Below, one piece after another: positions 35,784 through 47,523 of a stretch of DNA of 64,000 nt. The translations under genes were made by a program, and so were the position numbers. Each line of letters starts with the position of its first letter. The stretch's first letter is position 1. This DNA is from Calycina herbarum (lineage: Eukaryota; Ascomycota; Leotiomycetes; Helotiales; Pezizellaceae): positions 156,701-220,700 of the forward strand of contig LLEY01000103.1 in NCBI GenBank assembly GCA_001414485.1, read 5' to 3'. The notes below the pieces were generated by a model. It saw only the letters and a program-made list of their open reading frames with translations. It was not told the origin of the DNA and searched no databases.

Positions 35784-37553
35784 ATGTCGTCCAAGGCAAA
35801 CACTCCATCTTCAGCGACAACCCCCGAAGAAGCTCAAGTTATCGACTCCAATATGCCTGAGTCAGGATCATCAGATCAAGCATACGGTCGCGCAGAGTTG
35901 TCCTCCTCAACTAAAGTCAGCACGAGGCGATCCTCTTCCACAACACCTCCACCAAGCAAGAGACTCAAGACAGGAGACTCTGCGACAATCATGGCAGACG
36001 ACACCCTCTCTCAAGCTCCCGATGCCACTCAACAGCAGTCTCCGTCGTCGCCTTCTAAAATTAAGGGACAGGAAGTGCTACCCCAAGAACTCGTATGTCA
36101 TCCTTTCCCTTTGTCCCTTTCTAATCCTAGCGAACGAGAGAAAGTTTTATTTCCCCATTCTCGAAACTCGAAACTCCCCCCAACAAGGAAGACACATGCT
36201 AATATGCGACAGTGGCGCAATATCTCTAAGCTCTTAGACACTCCCGATCTGCAAAGTTTCCGCCAAGTTTGCAAGTTATTCGCAGGTTTGGGCCTTGATC
36301 TAATGATGGAAACAATCAACCTCGTCGGAACCCAAAAGAATTACGACCAATTAAACGACAAACTACAAAACCCCTCAGCTCTCGATTCCATCCAAAGAAA
36401 TATGAAGACCCTCAGAATCTTTACTATGCACACCGAGGTGCCAATTGTTGGAGAAGATGATCCACAAGACGAGAGTCTGGAAGAGAAGATTTTAGAGGAT
36501 TACGAGAATGTTAGACTCAATTTTGTTGATCGACAATTTCTCGGTGGTGCAGTCAACTTCCCTCTACTCGACAAACTGGTTATCAAAGGTGCTATGTTTT
36601 TAGAGGATTGGGTTCAACCACCCATCAACGGCTTCGCAGTGGGCGCTCAGCATGCAAGGGGTGTAGAAATGTTGACTGATTATCTACGAATAGACATGAA
36701 CGGAAGAGCATTGGCGTGTGCAGCAATCGGAATCCATAAGCACAAACTCACACCCAGGATTCTGCATGCGGAAGTTGGTTGCGAGTATTTGGGCGATGCA
36801 GAAATTAGGCGAGATGTTCAATACCTCTTTCGGCATTTGGAAGAGATCTCCTTATACATCAATATCTATGATATGGAGCGTCCTTGGGGAGTCCATTTTT
36901 TGTCACCGGGCGGATTCGTTCCTGCCAACCCCCAACGTCACTGGGCAGAGTGTTTTGGAAGTGCTGAGTGTGTGAGAACGATCTCAATCGCCTTTGAGTG
37001 GGACCAATGGGCGACTTGGGAGAGCACTTCCCTGGAGCATTGGTTTGGAACTACACAATGGGAGCATTTGCACACTCTCAACCTCGTCAACCTCAAGTGC
37101 GACTCCGATTCCCTCCTCAGAGTTATCCATCGAAATGGTTCCAGTTTGTGCAATCTGAGTTTCACCACACTAGCCGTTGGACCAGGACAATTGGAATCTT
37201 TCTTCCGCACTCTCAGAGAGTACACGGAAGCGGGAGAAATTGATCTGGAGACACTAGAACTAGAGAATAAATTGTGGGAAGTCACGAACCTTGCCGATGT
37301 TACCGCTGAAGAAACCCACTTCTACTACCTCGTGGATGCTCTTCCAAATCTCGACGACCCAACTACACAACAATTTAAGGAGAATGGTCATTGGCCGGAA
37401 GGTTGGCCGGCAGAGGGAAAGGAGTTACGAGATGCGGTGGAGGAGTATGTTTTGTGTGGTGGCCCGGAGACATGGGGTCTTTATACTTGGCCGGCTCTTG
37501 TTAGTCAATTTTATGAGGTACCTGGAGCATTTCTGGATGTGGAGGAGTTGTAG
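35784..37553 (+). CDS. F-box protein
   Basis: Exons to 36092 and 36213-37553 (120-base intron with a GCTAATA branch site). Splicing creates the F-box: LPQEL joins WRNISKLLDTPDLQSFRQVC and KLFAG, the normal LP-x-EL...L...DL...R.VC pattern. The remaining 400 residues have the repeated-helix character of fungal F-box proteins but no recognisable LRR or WD motifs. Such proteins act as substrate receptors of SCF ubiquitin ligases through Skp1. The Ser/Thr-rich N-terminus includes a basic SKRLK stretch. Without removal of the intron the frame stays open, so an unspliced reading would hide the F-box behind 40 extra residues. An earlier in-frame ATG at 35727 has a poorer context (T at -3); I prefer 35784. 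It gives about 549 residues. Confidence 0.85.
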   Translation: MSSKANTPSSATTPEEAQVIDSNMPESGSSDQAYGRAELSSSTKVSTRRSSSTTPPPSKRLKTGDSATIMADDTLSQAPDATQQQSPSSPSKIKGQEVLPQELVCHPFPLSLSNPSEREKVLFPHSRNSKLPPTRKTHANMRQWRNISKLLDTPDLQSFRQVCKLFAGLGLDLMMETINLVGTQKNYDQLNDKLQNPSALDSIQRNMKTLRIFTMHTEVPIVGEDDPQDESLEEKILEDYENVRLNFVDRQFLGGAVNFPLLDKLVIKGAMFLEDWVQPPINGFAVGAQHARGVEMLTDYLRIDMNGRALACAAIGIHKHKLTPRILHAEVGCEYLGDAEIRRDVQYLFRHLEEISLYINIYDMERPWGVHFLSPGGFVPANPQRHWAECFGSAECVRTISIAFEWDQWATWESTSLEHWFGTTQWEHLHTLNLVNLKCDSDSLLRVIHRNGSSLCNLSFTTLAVGPGQLESFFRTLREYTEAGEIDLETLELENKLWEVTNLADVTAEETHFYYLVDALPNLDDPTTQQFKENGHWPEGWPAEGKELRDAVEEYVLCGGPETWGLYTWPALVSQFYEVPGAFLDVEEL

Positions 37554-37749
37554 AGGGGAAATAAAATGCAGTTAGGATCATCTAATGCTAGTAAAGAATG
37601 AAATTTGAGAATTTTCAGTGAAAGAATAATGAAACTGTGAAAACGTAAGATATGATTCAAAGTGATATACTGAGTAAAAGATATTAAACCAGAGAACTAG
37701 AATAAATAATTTTAAATGATATATCTATAAAAAAGCTTAAGAAAGCAAA
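37554..37749. other. 3' region of the F-box gene
   Basis: AT-rich sequence following the stop; no feature beyond the likely 3' UTR. Confidence 0.4.
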
Positions 37750-38557
37750 AGTTTAATAAATTCAAGTATCTTCAGTGACGCTTTTTACTCGGCGTTATTA
37801 TACTAAAAGTCTAGAACAATTAAACTAAAGAATAAGTTTTACTAGAAACGTTAGAATAGTAGATACTGAATAATCTTTATACTCTTAAGTAACTTTAATT
37901 ATTAGTATAATCTTACTAATAATAGAAGTTATTATATCTAAGTAAAATTCACTAAATTTTAATATTCTAAAAGTCTAGGATGATGAAATTAAAGTAGTAT
38001 ACTTATAAGAAAGTTAGAAAATAGATTTTAATAATCTCGGTTTTATTAAGTAACATTATTTATATTCCTTAGAATTTTAAGTCTTCTAGTAAAATGTTAT
38101 TATATAAAAATTATTTATAAATATAATTCTAATAAGAATAGAACTTATTATCTTTAAGTAAAAACTACTAAGTCTTAATAAATTAGTAGTCTAAAATAAT
38201 TAAATTAAAGTAGTATATTTCTAAGAAAGTTAAGAAATAGATATTTAATAATTTTAATTCTTTTAAATAACTCTATTTATAGTAAATAAATCTTCAAACT
38301 TTCTAGTACAAAAGTATTATATCACGTTTATTTACAGATTTAAGTAGAACAACGAGAGAAAATTTTGACCTCAAGAAATAACTCCTAAATTCAATTTTAC
38401 TAGATAATTAGAATAATTAGATCAAAGTACTAGACTTATACAAAGTTTAAAGAGAAGACCTTAGACAACGTTGATTCTCTTAAGTAACATGATTTCTTTT
38501 ATTTGAATGTCAAAAGCTCTTATGTTATATAATCTTTACTTGTTAGCTATGGAGTAT
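37750..38557. repeat. Degenerate AT-rich tandem repeats (RIP-like composition)
   Basis: Very AT-rich DNA with no coding potential. Four diverged units can be lined up by AGTCTAxxAxAATTAAA...AAAGTAxTATA...TTAAGTAAC landmarks, starting near 37810, 37970, 38188 and 38400 (spacing about 160-220 bases). The heavy A/T shift with only a few C/G islands is what repeat-induced point mutation leaves in ascomycete repeats. That cause is inferred from composition. Confidence 0.65.
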
Positions 38558-38753
38558 ATCCCTTCCAAGTTTGAGACTAACAGTCAAAAACATGCACTAA
38601 AAAGTGAGTCACTTTTTGAGGCTCAATTGCTTAGAAAGTAAGTTTATAAGGTGGCATTAACCTCATTACAGTAGGTGTAAAGTGCTCCTTTCATCAGAAA
38701 GTAAAGTAAAATCTTGCACGTTTTTGACTGTCGGTCTCAAACTTGGAAGGGAT
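38558..38753. mobile_element. Inverted-repeat element with about 38-base TIRs
   Basis: A 196-base element bounded by ATCCCTTCCAAGTTTGAGAC on the left and its inverse GTCTCAAACTTGGAAGGGAT on the right. The pairing extends inward through CAGTCAAAAACATGCA with a few mismatches. No coding capacity. The target duplication is unclear. A diverged copy of the right end lies at 40406-40450. Confidence 0.72.
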
Positions 38754-39138
38754 TTAAGTTTTTATAATTTTGGCGAAATATAATTCAAAGAAAAATCCAA
38801 GTCGATGCAGGCTACTCATCTCTTCCATGACTTCAAGAGTGAGTTTTTAGTCTATGACAAAAACAGCATGTAGCAAAATATGCATCTCAAACCAGTGTGA
38901 TATCGGGCCACGTGACTGACCGATAATCGCAGGGTCTGCTCCATATACGCGCTATTAGCCCAAATGATACCGTTCGGTAGTCATTTTGGGTGAACTTTTG
39001 CGTTATGTGCGCTCTGGCGCAACGGTTGCCTTGTGTATTACGCAGACTAATAGCTAGTAATATAACACCAGAAGGGGGTAGGTAGCACGTGAGTGGCTGT
39101 GTACGTAGCATGTGGCTGAGATTTTTAGCTGCTTACTA
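38754..39138. other. Spacer between two inverted-repeat elements
   Basis: No gene. A stretch at 39009-39030 resembles a tRNA A box, but no B box follows within tRNA distance. Confidence 0.35.
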
Positions 39139-39229
39139 CTATCCCCCCCCTTAACTGTTTGTAGACGCACAGACATTTTCACAGCCAAATCACCCTTGCA
39201 CATGACAGACAGTTAAAGGGGGGGGATAG
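39139..39229. mobile_element. Poly-C MITE copy 2 (TA target site)
   Basis: A 91-base element with CTATCC plus C-run TIRs continuing TTAACTGTTTGT on the left and the inverse of TTTAACTGTCTGT on the right. It is flanked by TA at 39137-39138 and 39230-39231. It shares CTATCC, the C run and the core CGCACAGACATTT with the copy at 21572, while the inner TIR parts differ. Non-autonomous. Confidence 0.85.
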
Positions 39230-39612
39230 TAGTGGTTTACTTACAGAATAACAGGTTACTTGATAAGGATTATAGGGTGCGGGTAACAATTCTTCCAACC
39301 TCTTGGATTATTCGATCCGGTTATCGGAGGAGACTGAATCCTACCTAGCCTCCTCAATTTCCCCAACCTCCCCACCCCACCCTCCATTTATCCCAGCCAC
39401 CTTATAATTCGAGAGGATTAGGACAACGAAGACAGAGCTCTCGGCATCGTGTTGGATTTCCCAATTTTTCTTGTTGCGCCCCAAAAGATAGAAAAGGTGA
39501 TGACGTGAAGTAAGAATAGTGAATTAAGGATTTAACTAATCATATAATCAGTTTAAATCAAGGAACACTACCAACTCTACGTCGATAAATATCCTCAAAA
39601 TTTGCATCTCCT
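39230..39612. other. Intergenic
   Basis: No gene or repeat recognised; a C-rich stretch (CCTCCCCACCCCACCC) lies at about 39370. Confidence 0.35.
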
Positions 39613-39850
39613 ATAGGATGTTAATGTTGGTTTAATCGTATCGAATGCTAACGTTCACATTAAATGTTTACTTCCGATTCTTCAAGAGAATGCGGACGAA
39701 TCTGACCAAACTTTATATCTCCCAATCGAATGCTAAGATTTGTTTGATCATAGCGAACGTTAAAACTCAAATCGAATGCTTTTCTTCCGAAGCTTGAACA
39801 GAAAGTCGAAGAATTTTGTTAAAATTTATATATACTATCGGATGTTAAGA
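39613..39850. repeat. 112-base degenerate tandem repeat
   Basis: Two full units (from about 39613 and 39725) and the start of a third (39837) share ATCGAATGCTAA, GTTTAATC or GTTTGATC, CTTCCGA, CTTCAAGA or CTTGAACA, and TTATAT landmarks at constant 112-base spacing. Non-coding, AT-rich. Confidence 0.65.
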
Positions 39851-42800
39851 TCTTGGTGAGAAATCGTGGTACCGTTAATTTAAATTTTAGAGGAGGCCTA
39901 TTAGAATTAGGTTCATTATCTAGAAAGGTATTAAAAAAAATGGTGGAAAGAATTAATTATGATTCATGCTTTTACTTAAACATAATTTAGGACTGCGTCA
40001 TTCCGTGGATTCTGTTACTATTTTAGAGTTTCTGCCTTCGTATTCTCCCTTCCACAAAAATTGAGATGCTCGTCAAGTCAAGTAGTTATACTGCTGACTT
40101 TTTGGCGCTTTTAATAACTTACATAAGCTTTACCTATGAAAAAGTATCTCGAAGACACTTCATTTTTTTTCTTTTGGCAAAACTTCACTTCACTTCATAT
40201 GCAATTCTTAATATCAACAAGACCAATGACTTATGTGCTTGCCACATGGCGGCTTTTAATTACAACAAAAGAGTATGAGCACCCCCATGAGTATATGAGT
40301 CCACGTGGTGTCCCAGCGAGAAAACGCAAGACTATTGTCGGTAATTGCAGGTCTGGAGCTTGGAGCCTCAGCACCTCGAAAGTACCCCGTTGTACCAACT
40401 TTTGAGTGCACGTTTTTTGACCGATAATCTCATACTTGGAAGAGATATACTCATAGGCTTATGAGTGGTGCTGTAATTTGGGTAATTAGTGGTAGTAAGT
40501 AATTAGATTGAAGCGTTCGGATTTTTTCGCCAGGATACACCACAACACCAACCCTGCCACTTGGTACTAAATAAACAACTGGACCACGATAACTCCAATT
40601 TTTTTTTTGCTTTTCCATATCTCATTTTCGGGGATTTATGTGTGATTGCATCAAGAAAACAAACGCCTGTAAATGCTTTGTACAAAACACGGGGCGGCGG
40701 AGTTGCTACGAGCCCTAGCGAGGAGGCCAAAAAATGAGTTTATTAGACGTTAATACTTTTATAATGGCAAACCTCACTTCTACACCACACAACACACATA
40801 TTGGCTGGCTTCGGGGTGTTCATGAAATGAAAGTATAGTTATACGTTATATATACTCTGACCATGAATGGACTTTAATACTCTAAAAGACTAACCATCGA
40901 CTCAACTCACATACGTTTTACATGCATACACTCCTTACAATTGGCTCAAAAAGCTACTACGCAATTATTAGTACTCTAAATCGCTTTTATGTATCGTAAT
41001 TAATTAATTAGGACATAGTACCTACGGAGGTGAATGCCAACACTTGACTATTGCACAACATCTACCGGTCGCAAAGAATCAGTCTTTAAAGGTTACAATA
41101 CAATAGTGCAAGGCTCTAACCAAGAGTCAATTCATAGGAGTTATATTTATAATTATGGTCGCCAGAAGGCCGGGGTTGGTGGGACTACCTAACTCGTGTC
41201 CTCTTCAACACTTGGATTAACGTTCGATTGGAGATACAACGTTCGCAGGGATCTTGTGATTTTTAGGAATCCAATCGAATGCCTGACTTCCAAGGAAATG
41301 GTTGACTTTCTTGCATATGCTTGACTTTTAAGTAAATATTTGATAGGGGAGGCAAGATTCATGAGAACAATACTGTTTAATTCGTAGTTGTTATCATCTT
41401 ACTAACTCCATCTTGAAATAACATATCCATATCAAACTCTTTAGCGAGTCACATTCGTACAAGTTCTTTCTTCAGCTACACATAAATAAATATTGCGATG
41501 TCACGAATTGCATCAATGTAATTTTTCACTGTGCGATAAAAATCGGCGCAGAGAAGCAAGCATTAGGCCGCTTGTTTCGCCACGGGCAGATTAAGGATGG
41601 ATTTCTATCACATCTATCTACATGTAAAGGATGCTTTTCGAAACCGCATCGTACAACACTTTTCGAAAGTCCTTGCCCCTATAAATCACTGATTTAAATA
41701 CCAATTCTGACATATGAGAGATTGAATTAAGGTCGTCGGACGATGTATACCGTATCCTATCTATACACCAGATCCACGTGTTGAGAACCTTTGGATAGAA
41801 AATCAAATACGTCTTTGTATGAATCATTTTTCGGACTGTCTGTAGCCTACCAGATTTTAATGCAAATGAACGGGCCTTGTGGGCGAATGAGAATACAGTG
41901 GAAAATAATGAGTTACGTTCAGACTCCATGGTGATACTGCAAACTCAAGTCTTCTCAAATTCGCCGGTTTCAAAATCATGTTCGAACTTTAGAAACGTTA
42001 ATGTAGAGATTCTTGTAGTTCGTATACCCCACCTCAGATCACAGGCATTACACCCATGCCCAAAACCAAAAAAGGTGACATACCCAGCCTTTGGCGGGGA
42101 TGATCGGAGACAGGTTATAATTTCGAAAATAGTCTTTTTGACTTGAAAGCAAGTAAATGGAGAAACATGAAAACAGTTAGTAGGTCTTGATATTAGAAAT
42201 CTAAAAAAACTTGAATGTGAACGAAGTGAAGAGTCACGTAGTTGTCCTCTACTCGCTGTAGAACTTTGGGCTACCAATTGAACTCATGAATGTCTGCTCT
42301 TTTATGATACGTTGGACCTCCTGAAAGTAGAACTGAACATTATATCCCATAATAAACGTTAGATTTTCAACTAGACGTTTGGCCTCCTGCCACACAACAA
42401 TCACAACTCATCTTCTAGAAATTCAAACCAATGTGTCTCCTCAACAATGTTCACTTGAGTGTTGTACAAGAAAACTGACACCTGGCTGGTTATCACCACT
42501 TCTGAAATAGCTAGGAATAACAGGGCTAGCACTTACCTGGGCTTTCATCAATCTCGCATAACACATTTGGGTTGCTGCTGCTCCTTTGATGGAAGAAAGG
42601 AGATAATCACGTGTTCTGTGATTCCAAGATCTTGGGGCCTAAATCACCACGCAATCGATGGTATTAAATACCAAAGAAGATATGCCTGATTCAAACCAAG
42701 TCGAGTCACCAAGGCCAAAAGGAAGTTTCACCGTCTTCAAACCCGGGTCCCATCCAATAAGTGCCAAAAAAATGAGCAATACCTAATGCAGTCACCCTGC

Positions 42801-43253
42801 ATCTACGAGGTAGTGCATCACAACCCGCTCGCTTTCACCGAAGAACCACCGTCATTGGTACAAAATGAAAACCCTCCAAGCATGAGGCTATCCAAGTCTT
42901 GAAGTTCGCACCTCCCGTTCCATATGCAGCCTTACGGAGTATGCAAGCCACATCGGTCAGCTCCAACCCCTACACCCATATACCCGGGAATTTCCCACCT
43001 CATTGGCCACAATACGTATGTCGTACACCATCCCCTACACGCTCACCGAAATACTAGTACTGTGTATTGTGTATAAGAATGCCGTCATTCGGACCCCAAA
43101 CTATTTTCTAATGATGAGAACTTTATTCGAAATTAAGTTGTTTTCAGCTCTGAGTTTTTGATGGTGCTGATTTCTTTAACTTCTCGCGTCTTACTGTCAG
43201 CTTATTAGAACTGCTACCCTACACCACACCCTACACCCCCAGAAATTGAGATT
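39851..43253. other. Long gene-free, AT-rich interval
   Basis: In 3.4 kb no open frame shows a domain or credible splicing. A diverged TIR (GCACGTTTTTTGACCG...CTTGGAAGAGAT) sits at 40406-40450. Small open frames at 41877-42277 and 42459-42689 on both strands lack support. The interval probably consists of mutated repeat debris plus, towards 43.2 kb, the promoter of the Zn2Cys6 gene. Confidence 0.45.
40406..40450. repeat. Solo diverged TIR of the 38.6 kb element
   Basis: The stretch matches the right end of the 38558-38753 element at most positions (TGCACG-T-run-TTGAC, then TCTCA-ACTTGGAAG-GAT). No partner end was found nearby, so this is a remnant. Confidence 0.5.
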
Positions 43254-45051
43254 ATGGAAGAGAGAAAGATGGTAAGCGAGGATAAGGAGAGAAAGATGGT
43301 GGCGAGAAAGAATAAGAGGGTGATTCCAGGGGAGAGGAAGAAGGCGAAGATGACTAAAGTCAAGACAGGTTGTCGAACATGTAAAGTATGATTTCCATCT
43401 TTATCATCTTACCTCATCCGAAACCACACAAACCACACCTCTTATTTTCGAATCCAAAACTCAACCAACTCACACAATATCCCAGGCCCGAAGAGTAAAA
43501 TGCGACGAAGCCCGTCCCCAATGTCACCGCTGCCAAAGAATTGGAGACAATATCTGCGGCGGCTATGAGTTACCCCCTATCTCCCAACGTCTCATCCAAC
43601 GCCCTCTCGCTCCCCTACTCGCACCTCAACTATCACCACAGATCCAAAAGTTCAAATCCCAGGATGATATCTGTGCCTTCCGGTCCTACTGCGAAAAAGT
43701 GGCACCCCGACTATCATTCTCCAATGACGATGGCGTATGGCAACGTCTCCTCCTACAAGCGGGACAGGAAAACGAATTCATCCAGAGTGCCATCTACGCC
43801 ATCGGAGGATTCAGAGCGAAACCAGTTTGTGCCAGAGAAGAGCAGGCAATCGCCGTAGTGGGATATACGGGAGTCGATGCTGTGAAATTGGATAAAACAG
43901 CCCTAGCCCATTATGGAAAATTCCTCGAAGGAACGAAGAAATACATCTCCCGCGCGAATGAAGCGGAAGGACGTCGGTTGGCAATGATAGCTTGTCTACT
44001 CGTGATTTGTATCGAGAACATGCAATATCGACCACACAACGCCCTCGCGCACGCCAAACAGGGGTTGAAGCTTGTGGAGGAGGTTAGCCATGAATCAAAA
44101 TGGGAGGGGGGAGGAAACAATGAGAAGGAGACTATTGAGTCGGAACTTATGCTGCAATTTAGTCGGTTGGATTTACATGTTGCCAGGTGTTGGGATGTGC
44201 AGTCTAAAGAGGTGCATGGCAAACTTAAGGATGAGGGAGCGGTGAGGATTAGGAATATGCCGGAGATGTTCGGGGGTGTGGAGGAGGCCTATCGGTATTT
44301 GGATTTGGTTATGCGGAGGAGTTTTCACTTTATTGCTTATGTCAATGCGCATCACAAGGCTGTCATTAGGTTTGGAGTGGAGCATGATATATTCGAAGAA
44401 AGTCTCTGCGAGAGAGACGAGAGAGAGGAGCTGGACTTCAAAGAAGCGATACATATTCAACAGCAGGAATATATGGCGGATGTTCGATGTTGGGACCGAG
44501 CTTTCGAACCGGTACTCAGTGATATTCTTTGGAACCCACACCATCCGGATACGGTCCAAGGTCTACTCATGAAGGTACACTCGATAACAACTACCCTCTC
44601 TCTGGCAGACCACCTATCCGAATCTGAGCTTCATTGGGACAAGTTGCTGCCGGTATTCCAGAACCTCGTCTATCTTTCGAAGAAAATATTGCAAAATCCG
44701 CTGTACAAAAAGGGGGAATTCGCTTTTGATATTGGTCTTATATATCCGCTGGTTATCCTGACACTGAACTGTCGCGATCGAGAAACCCGACGAGAGGCAA
44801 TAGATTTGCTTTACGAGAAGCCTTGGAGAGAAGCCCATTGGGATTCCGAACATGTTGCAGACGTTGGGAAATTCGTTATGCAAGTCGAAGAAGAGGGGGT
44901 GAAGACAGATTTTATTCCAGAATGGGCAAGAGTGAGATCTCTCGAGATGAATTGTAAAATGGACACAGGAATCGTGCATCTGGTATGTCATCGTGGGTTT
45001 GGTGGTTCGGTAGTTCGTTTCGAATGCGAGATGAATTGGTCCGGTGCGTAA
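43254..45051 (+). CDS. Zn2Cys6 (fungal binuclear cluster) transcription factor
   Basis: Exons 43254-43385 and 43486-45051 give 565 residues. The intron splits the zinc cluster: exon 1 ends TGCRTCK and exon 2 begins ARRVKCDEARPQCHRC, completing C-x2-C-x6-C-x5-C-x2-C-x6-C with the final ICGGY. The basic stretch ahead (KKAKMTKVKTG) is typical. The rest is the usual helical regulatory region of fungal regulators (for example LAMIACLLVICIENMQYRP, as in proteins annotated with the DUF3468-type transcription factor domain). It should bind CGG-type sites in the nucleus; its targets are unknown. The stop lies only about 40 bases from the stop of the convergent alkyltransferase gene, so the mRNAs likely overlap at their 3' ends. 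Confidence 0.9.
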
Positions 45052-45089
45052 CATTGATAGTTCTTAACCATCAGAATTCCGTAGAAAAT

Positions 45090-46162
45090 TCATGTAAAAT
45101 TATCCCACACAAGGCCTACAACCTTTCCACTACCATCAAATCTCACACCTTCCTCCCGCAGCAAAGCTCGCTTCTTGTCATCATTTTTGCCCGCCTCCCC
45201 ATTTCTTCCCCAACTTCCACGAAAACCACCAATTCCTCCACCAGTTGCGAGTACACGATGACATGGTACCTCTGGCGCGAAAGGATTATCTCGCAATGCG
45301 GTTCCCACCGATCGAGGACAAGCGTTGAGGAATTTGGAAAGGGCGGCATAAGTGGTATATTTTCCTCTTGGGACCTGACATAAAGCAGTGAGAACTCTCT
45401 TTTGGAAAGGGGTCTTGTGACATAGAGCGATTTTCTTGAGGTAAGGGGTGAGGTCTTCGACGGGTTTGGTGTTTGAGTTCTTCATAGGTGCACCTCCGAA
45501 ATATGGTGAGATTTCACCAGTAATGGGTTCGCGGACTGGTGTTTCGGGTTCGCATGAAAACTTCCTCTTCTTGACGTCGACAATTTGGATGTCATCTGAT
45601 TTGTCTTCATCCTTTATCTTTCTCTCCTCGACATTGTCACCAGACTTCGGTTCGCCCGCTCTCTTCATCTTCTTGACTTCGATGATTTTAACGACTTCGG
45701 GTTCGTCCTCATCCTCTATCTTCATCTTCTCGACCTCAACCCCGTCAGACCTTTCTACATTCTTTATCGTCCTCTTCTCGCCCTTCTCCTTTCCTCTCAA
45801 AGCCAAACTCTTCTCATTCAACTCCACCAAATTAACAGCACCATCCAAGATTTTGAAACCCAATTCAATACTTCTTTCCAATTGAGATTTCGACATGTTT
45901 TTATATGCTGGACTCTTGATCTTTTCTTTCCAAGGAGTATCGACTCCGACAACCGTATCCAATACGATACGAGCGAAACAGTGATCGGCGTGAACAGGCC
46001 ATTTTGACTATTTAGACTTTAGTATGAAAACCGTGACCAACAATAGCAAGGAAATACCTGAGCCGGGTCTTTAGAAATTGCCGCCGCTGGGAGTGTTTTC
46101 TGAAAGAGCTCCTTCCAGATGGCTTGAAGATCTTGGATCTCGGAGCTCGTGGAGTTCGCCAT
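45090..46162 (-). CDS. O6-alkylguanine-DNA alkyltransferase (MGMT), long fungal form
   Basis: Exons 46162-46058 and 46007-45090 (minus) encode 340 residues. The C-terminal 110 residues are the DNA-binding/active domain: TPFQKRVLTAL, VPRGKYTTYAALS, the RSVGTALRDNP helix-turn-helix arginine-finger area, and PCHRV with the acceptor cysteine. The protein transfers alkyl groups from O6-guanine to its own Cys in a one-way repair reaction in the nucleus. It is about 130 residues longer than human MGMT. An N-terminal segment (KWPVHADHCFARIVLDTVVG, then PWKEKIKSPAYK) and a Lys/Glu-rich charged linker precede the catalytic part, as in some fungal homologues. No active residue is missing. Confidence 0.92.
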
Positions 46163-47523
46163 GATGTGGCTCTTCTTCGATTCAAACGCGCCTGGGTGAG
46201 AGATGTCTGAAGAGCAAACACTTCTTTCGTACGTGGCGACGCGAAGGCAAACGCGTGGGAGGCGCGAGATCATGAGGTCATAATTGGGGCTCTTTGGTTT
46301 AACCCTTAAGCCTCGATGCGGGACAAATTGAGATCTAGCAATGCCATGCGATTTGAAGACTCAATCTGTGAAAGGAAATATAGGATCCTAGACGTATAGG
46401 TACCTAGGTATGTTCAATATCAAAAAGTTGATGGGGGAAGGCGAAGTGGGGTATCCCCAGGCCTGCTTCCAAAGTGACCAATCATACACCGCCCGGCCCC
46501 ACCCCGGCACACAGTACCTACCTAGATTCTTCGAACCTTCAAAACCACAAATAAGAAAATCTGTTATCGGCTGTAATGGTCGCAAGATTAGGAAGACATC
46601 TGTTTCCCAACTGTCATCCACCAAGTTCGCTGTAAAAAGCAACTACCGACAGTGCCCAGTTCGAACATGGCGGTGGTCCCCCACTCGTGCAGGTAACTCA
46701 CGATGCTGCGCGGGTCCTTAAGCAATGAAGATAACTTCTTGAGGGAGGTTTCACTCTGCAGAGAGATCTTCACCGTGATGTGGCGGTATTGGATTACATT
46801 GTTCAGTGGTTTGGTGGCTGTGGTTGGGTTGAGCGTCAACCTTTCAAATTTTTTTGCCCTTTTTTCCTTTCTTTTTTTGGAGATTGGTGGGACGAATTGG
46901 GAAGGGTAAGCGAGGTGGCTACGGAATAGTTGCCCATTTTTGCCTACCAGTACGAGACGTCACTTACTTCTCATCTGTACTACTCGGGGGTTCAAAATAC
47001 TTTTTACTTGGAGCTTAACATTTCCTAGTTTTACATTCACATACATCTTATATTTCATAATAATAAACAGTATACTGTAGACTAAGAAATCCCATTGAGT
47101 GAACTAATTCCCCTCTCATTATCCTCTTAATAGCACAGTAGAAAGTGGGGTTCTCTTTTTGAATTTAAGATGGCTGTTGAGATGATATGGGAAGGGATGG
47201 CAATAGAGATGCAAACAAAACCCGCAGTGCAGAAACTACCTCAATGAAAGCAAGTCGACTTAGACATAAGTGATGAGACTTGGATGCAAGTGAATGGCGT
47301 AAGGAAGGAGCCAGGGAGGGATACATCTATGTCCTAACCAGATTCACCAACCGTTTGCCTCTTTTCCCTAAAACCTCAGAGTGAGCAGCGTCTGCTCTTT
47401 AAAAGAAAAGTGCAACCACAACCTCCTGAGAGGAAAGTACAAGCTTACGACACCTTCTGCCAAATTCAACAACACATGACCAAGTTTTCTAAAGACTTGC
47501 TACTACAGCATCTCCCATCTAAA
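46163..47523. other. Intergenic between MGMT and BTB genes
   Basis: Divergent promoter region of 1.4 kb. No gene supported; T-rich run at about 46847-46880. Confidence 0.45.

Noticed and set aside
39009..39030. tRNA-like A box (TGGCGCAACGG)
   Set aside because: No B box (GGTTCGANTCC-type) at tRNA distance and no acceptor stem, so neither a tRNA nor a convincing SINE.
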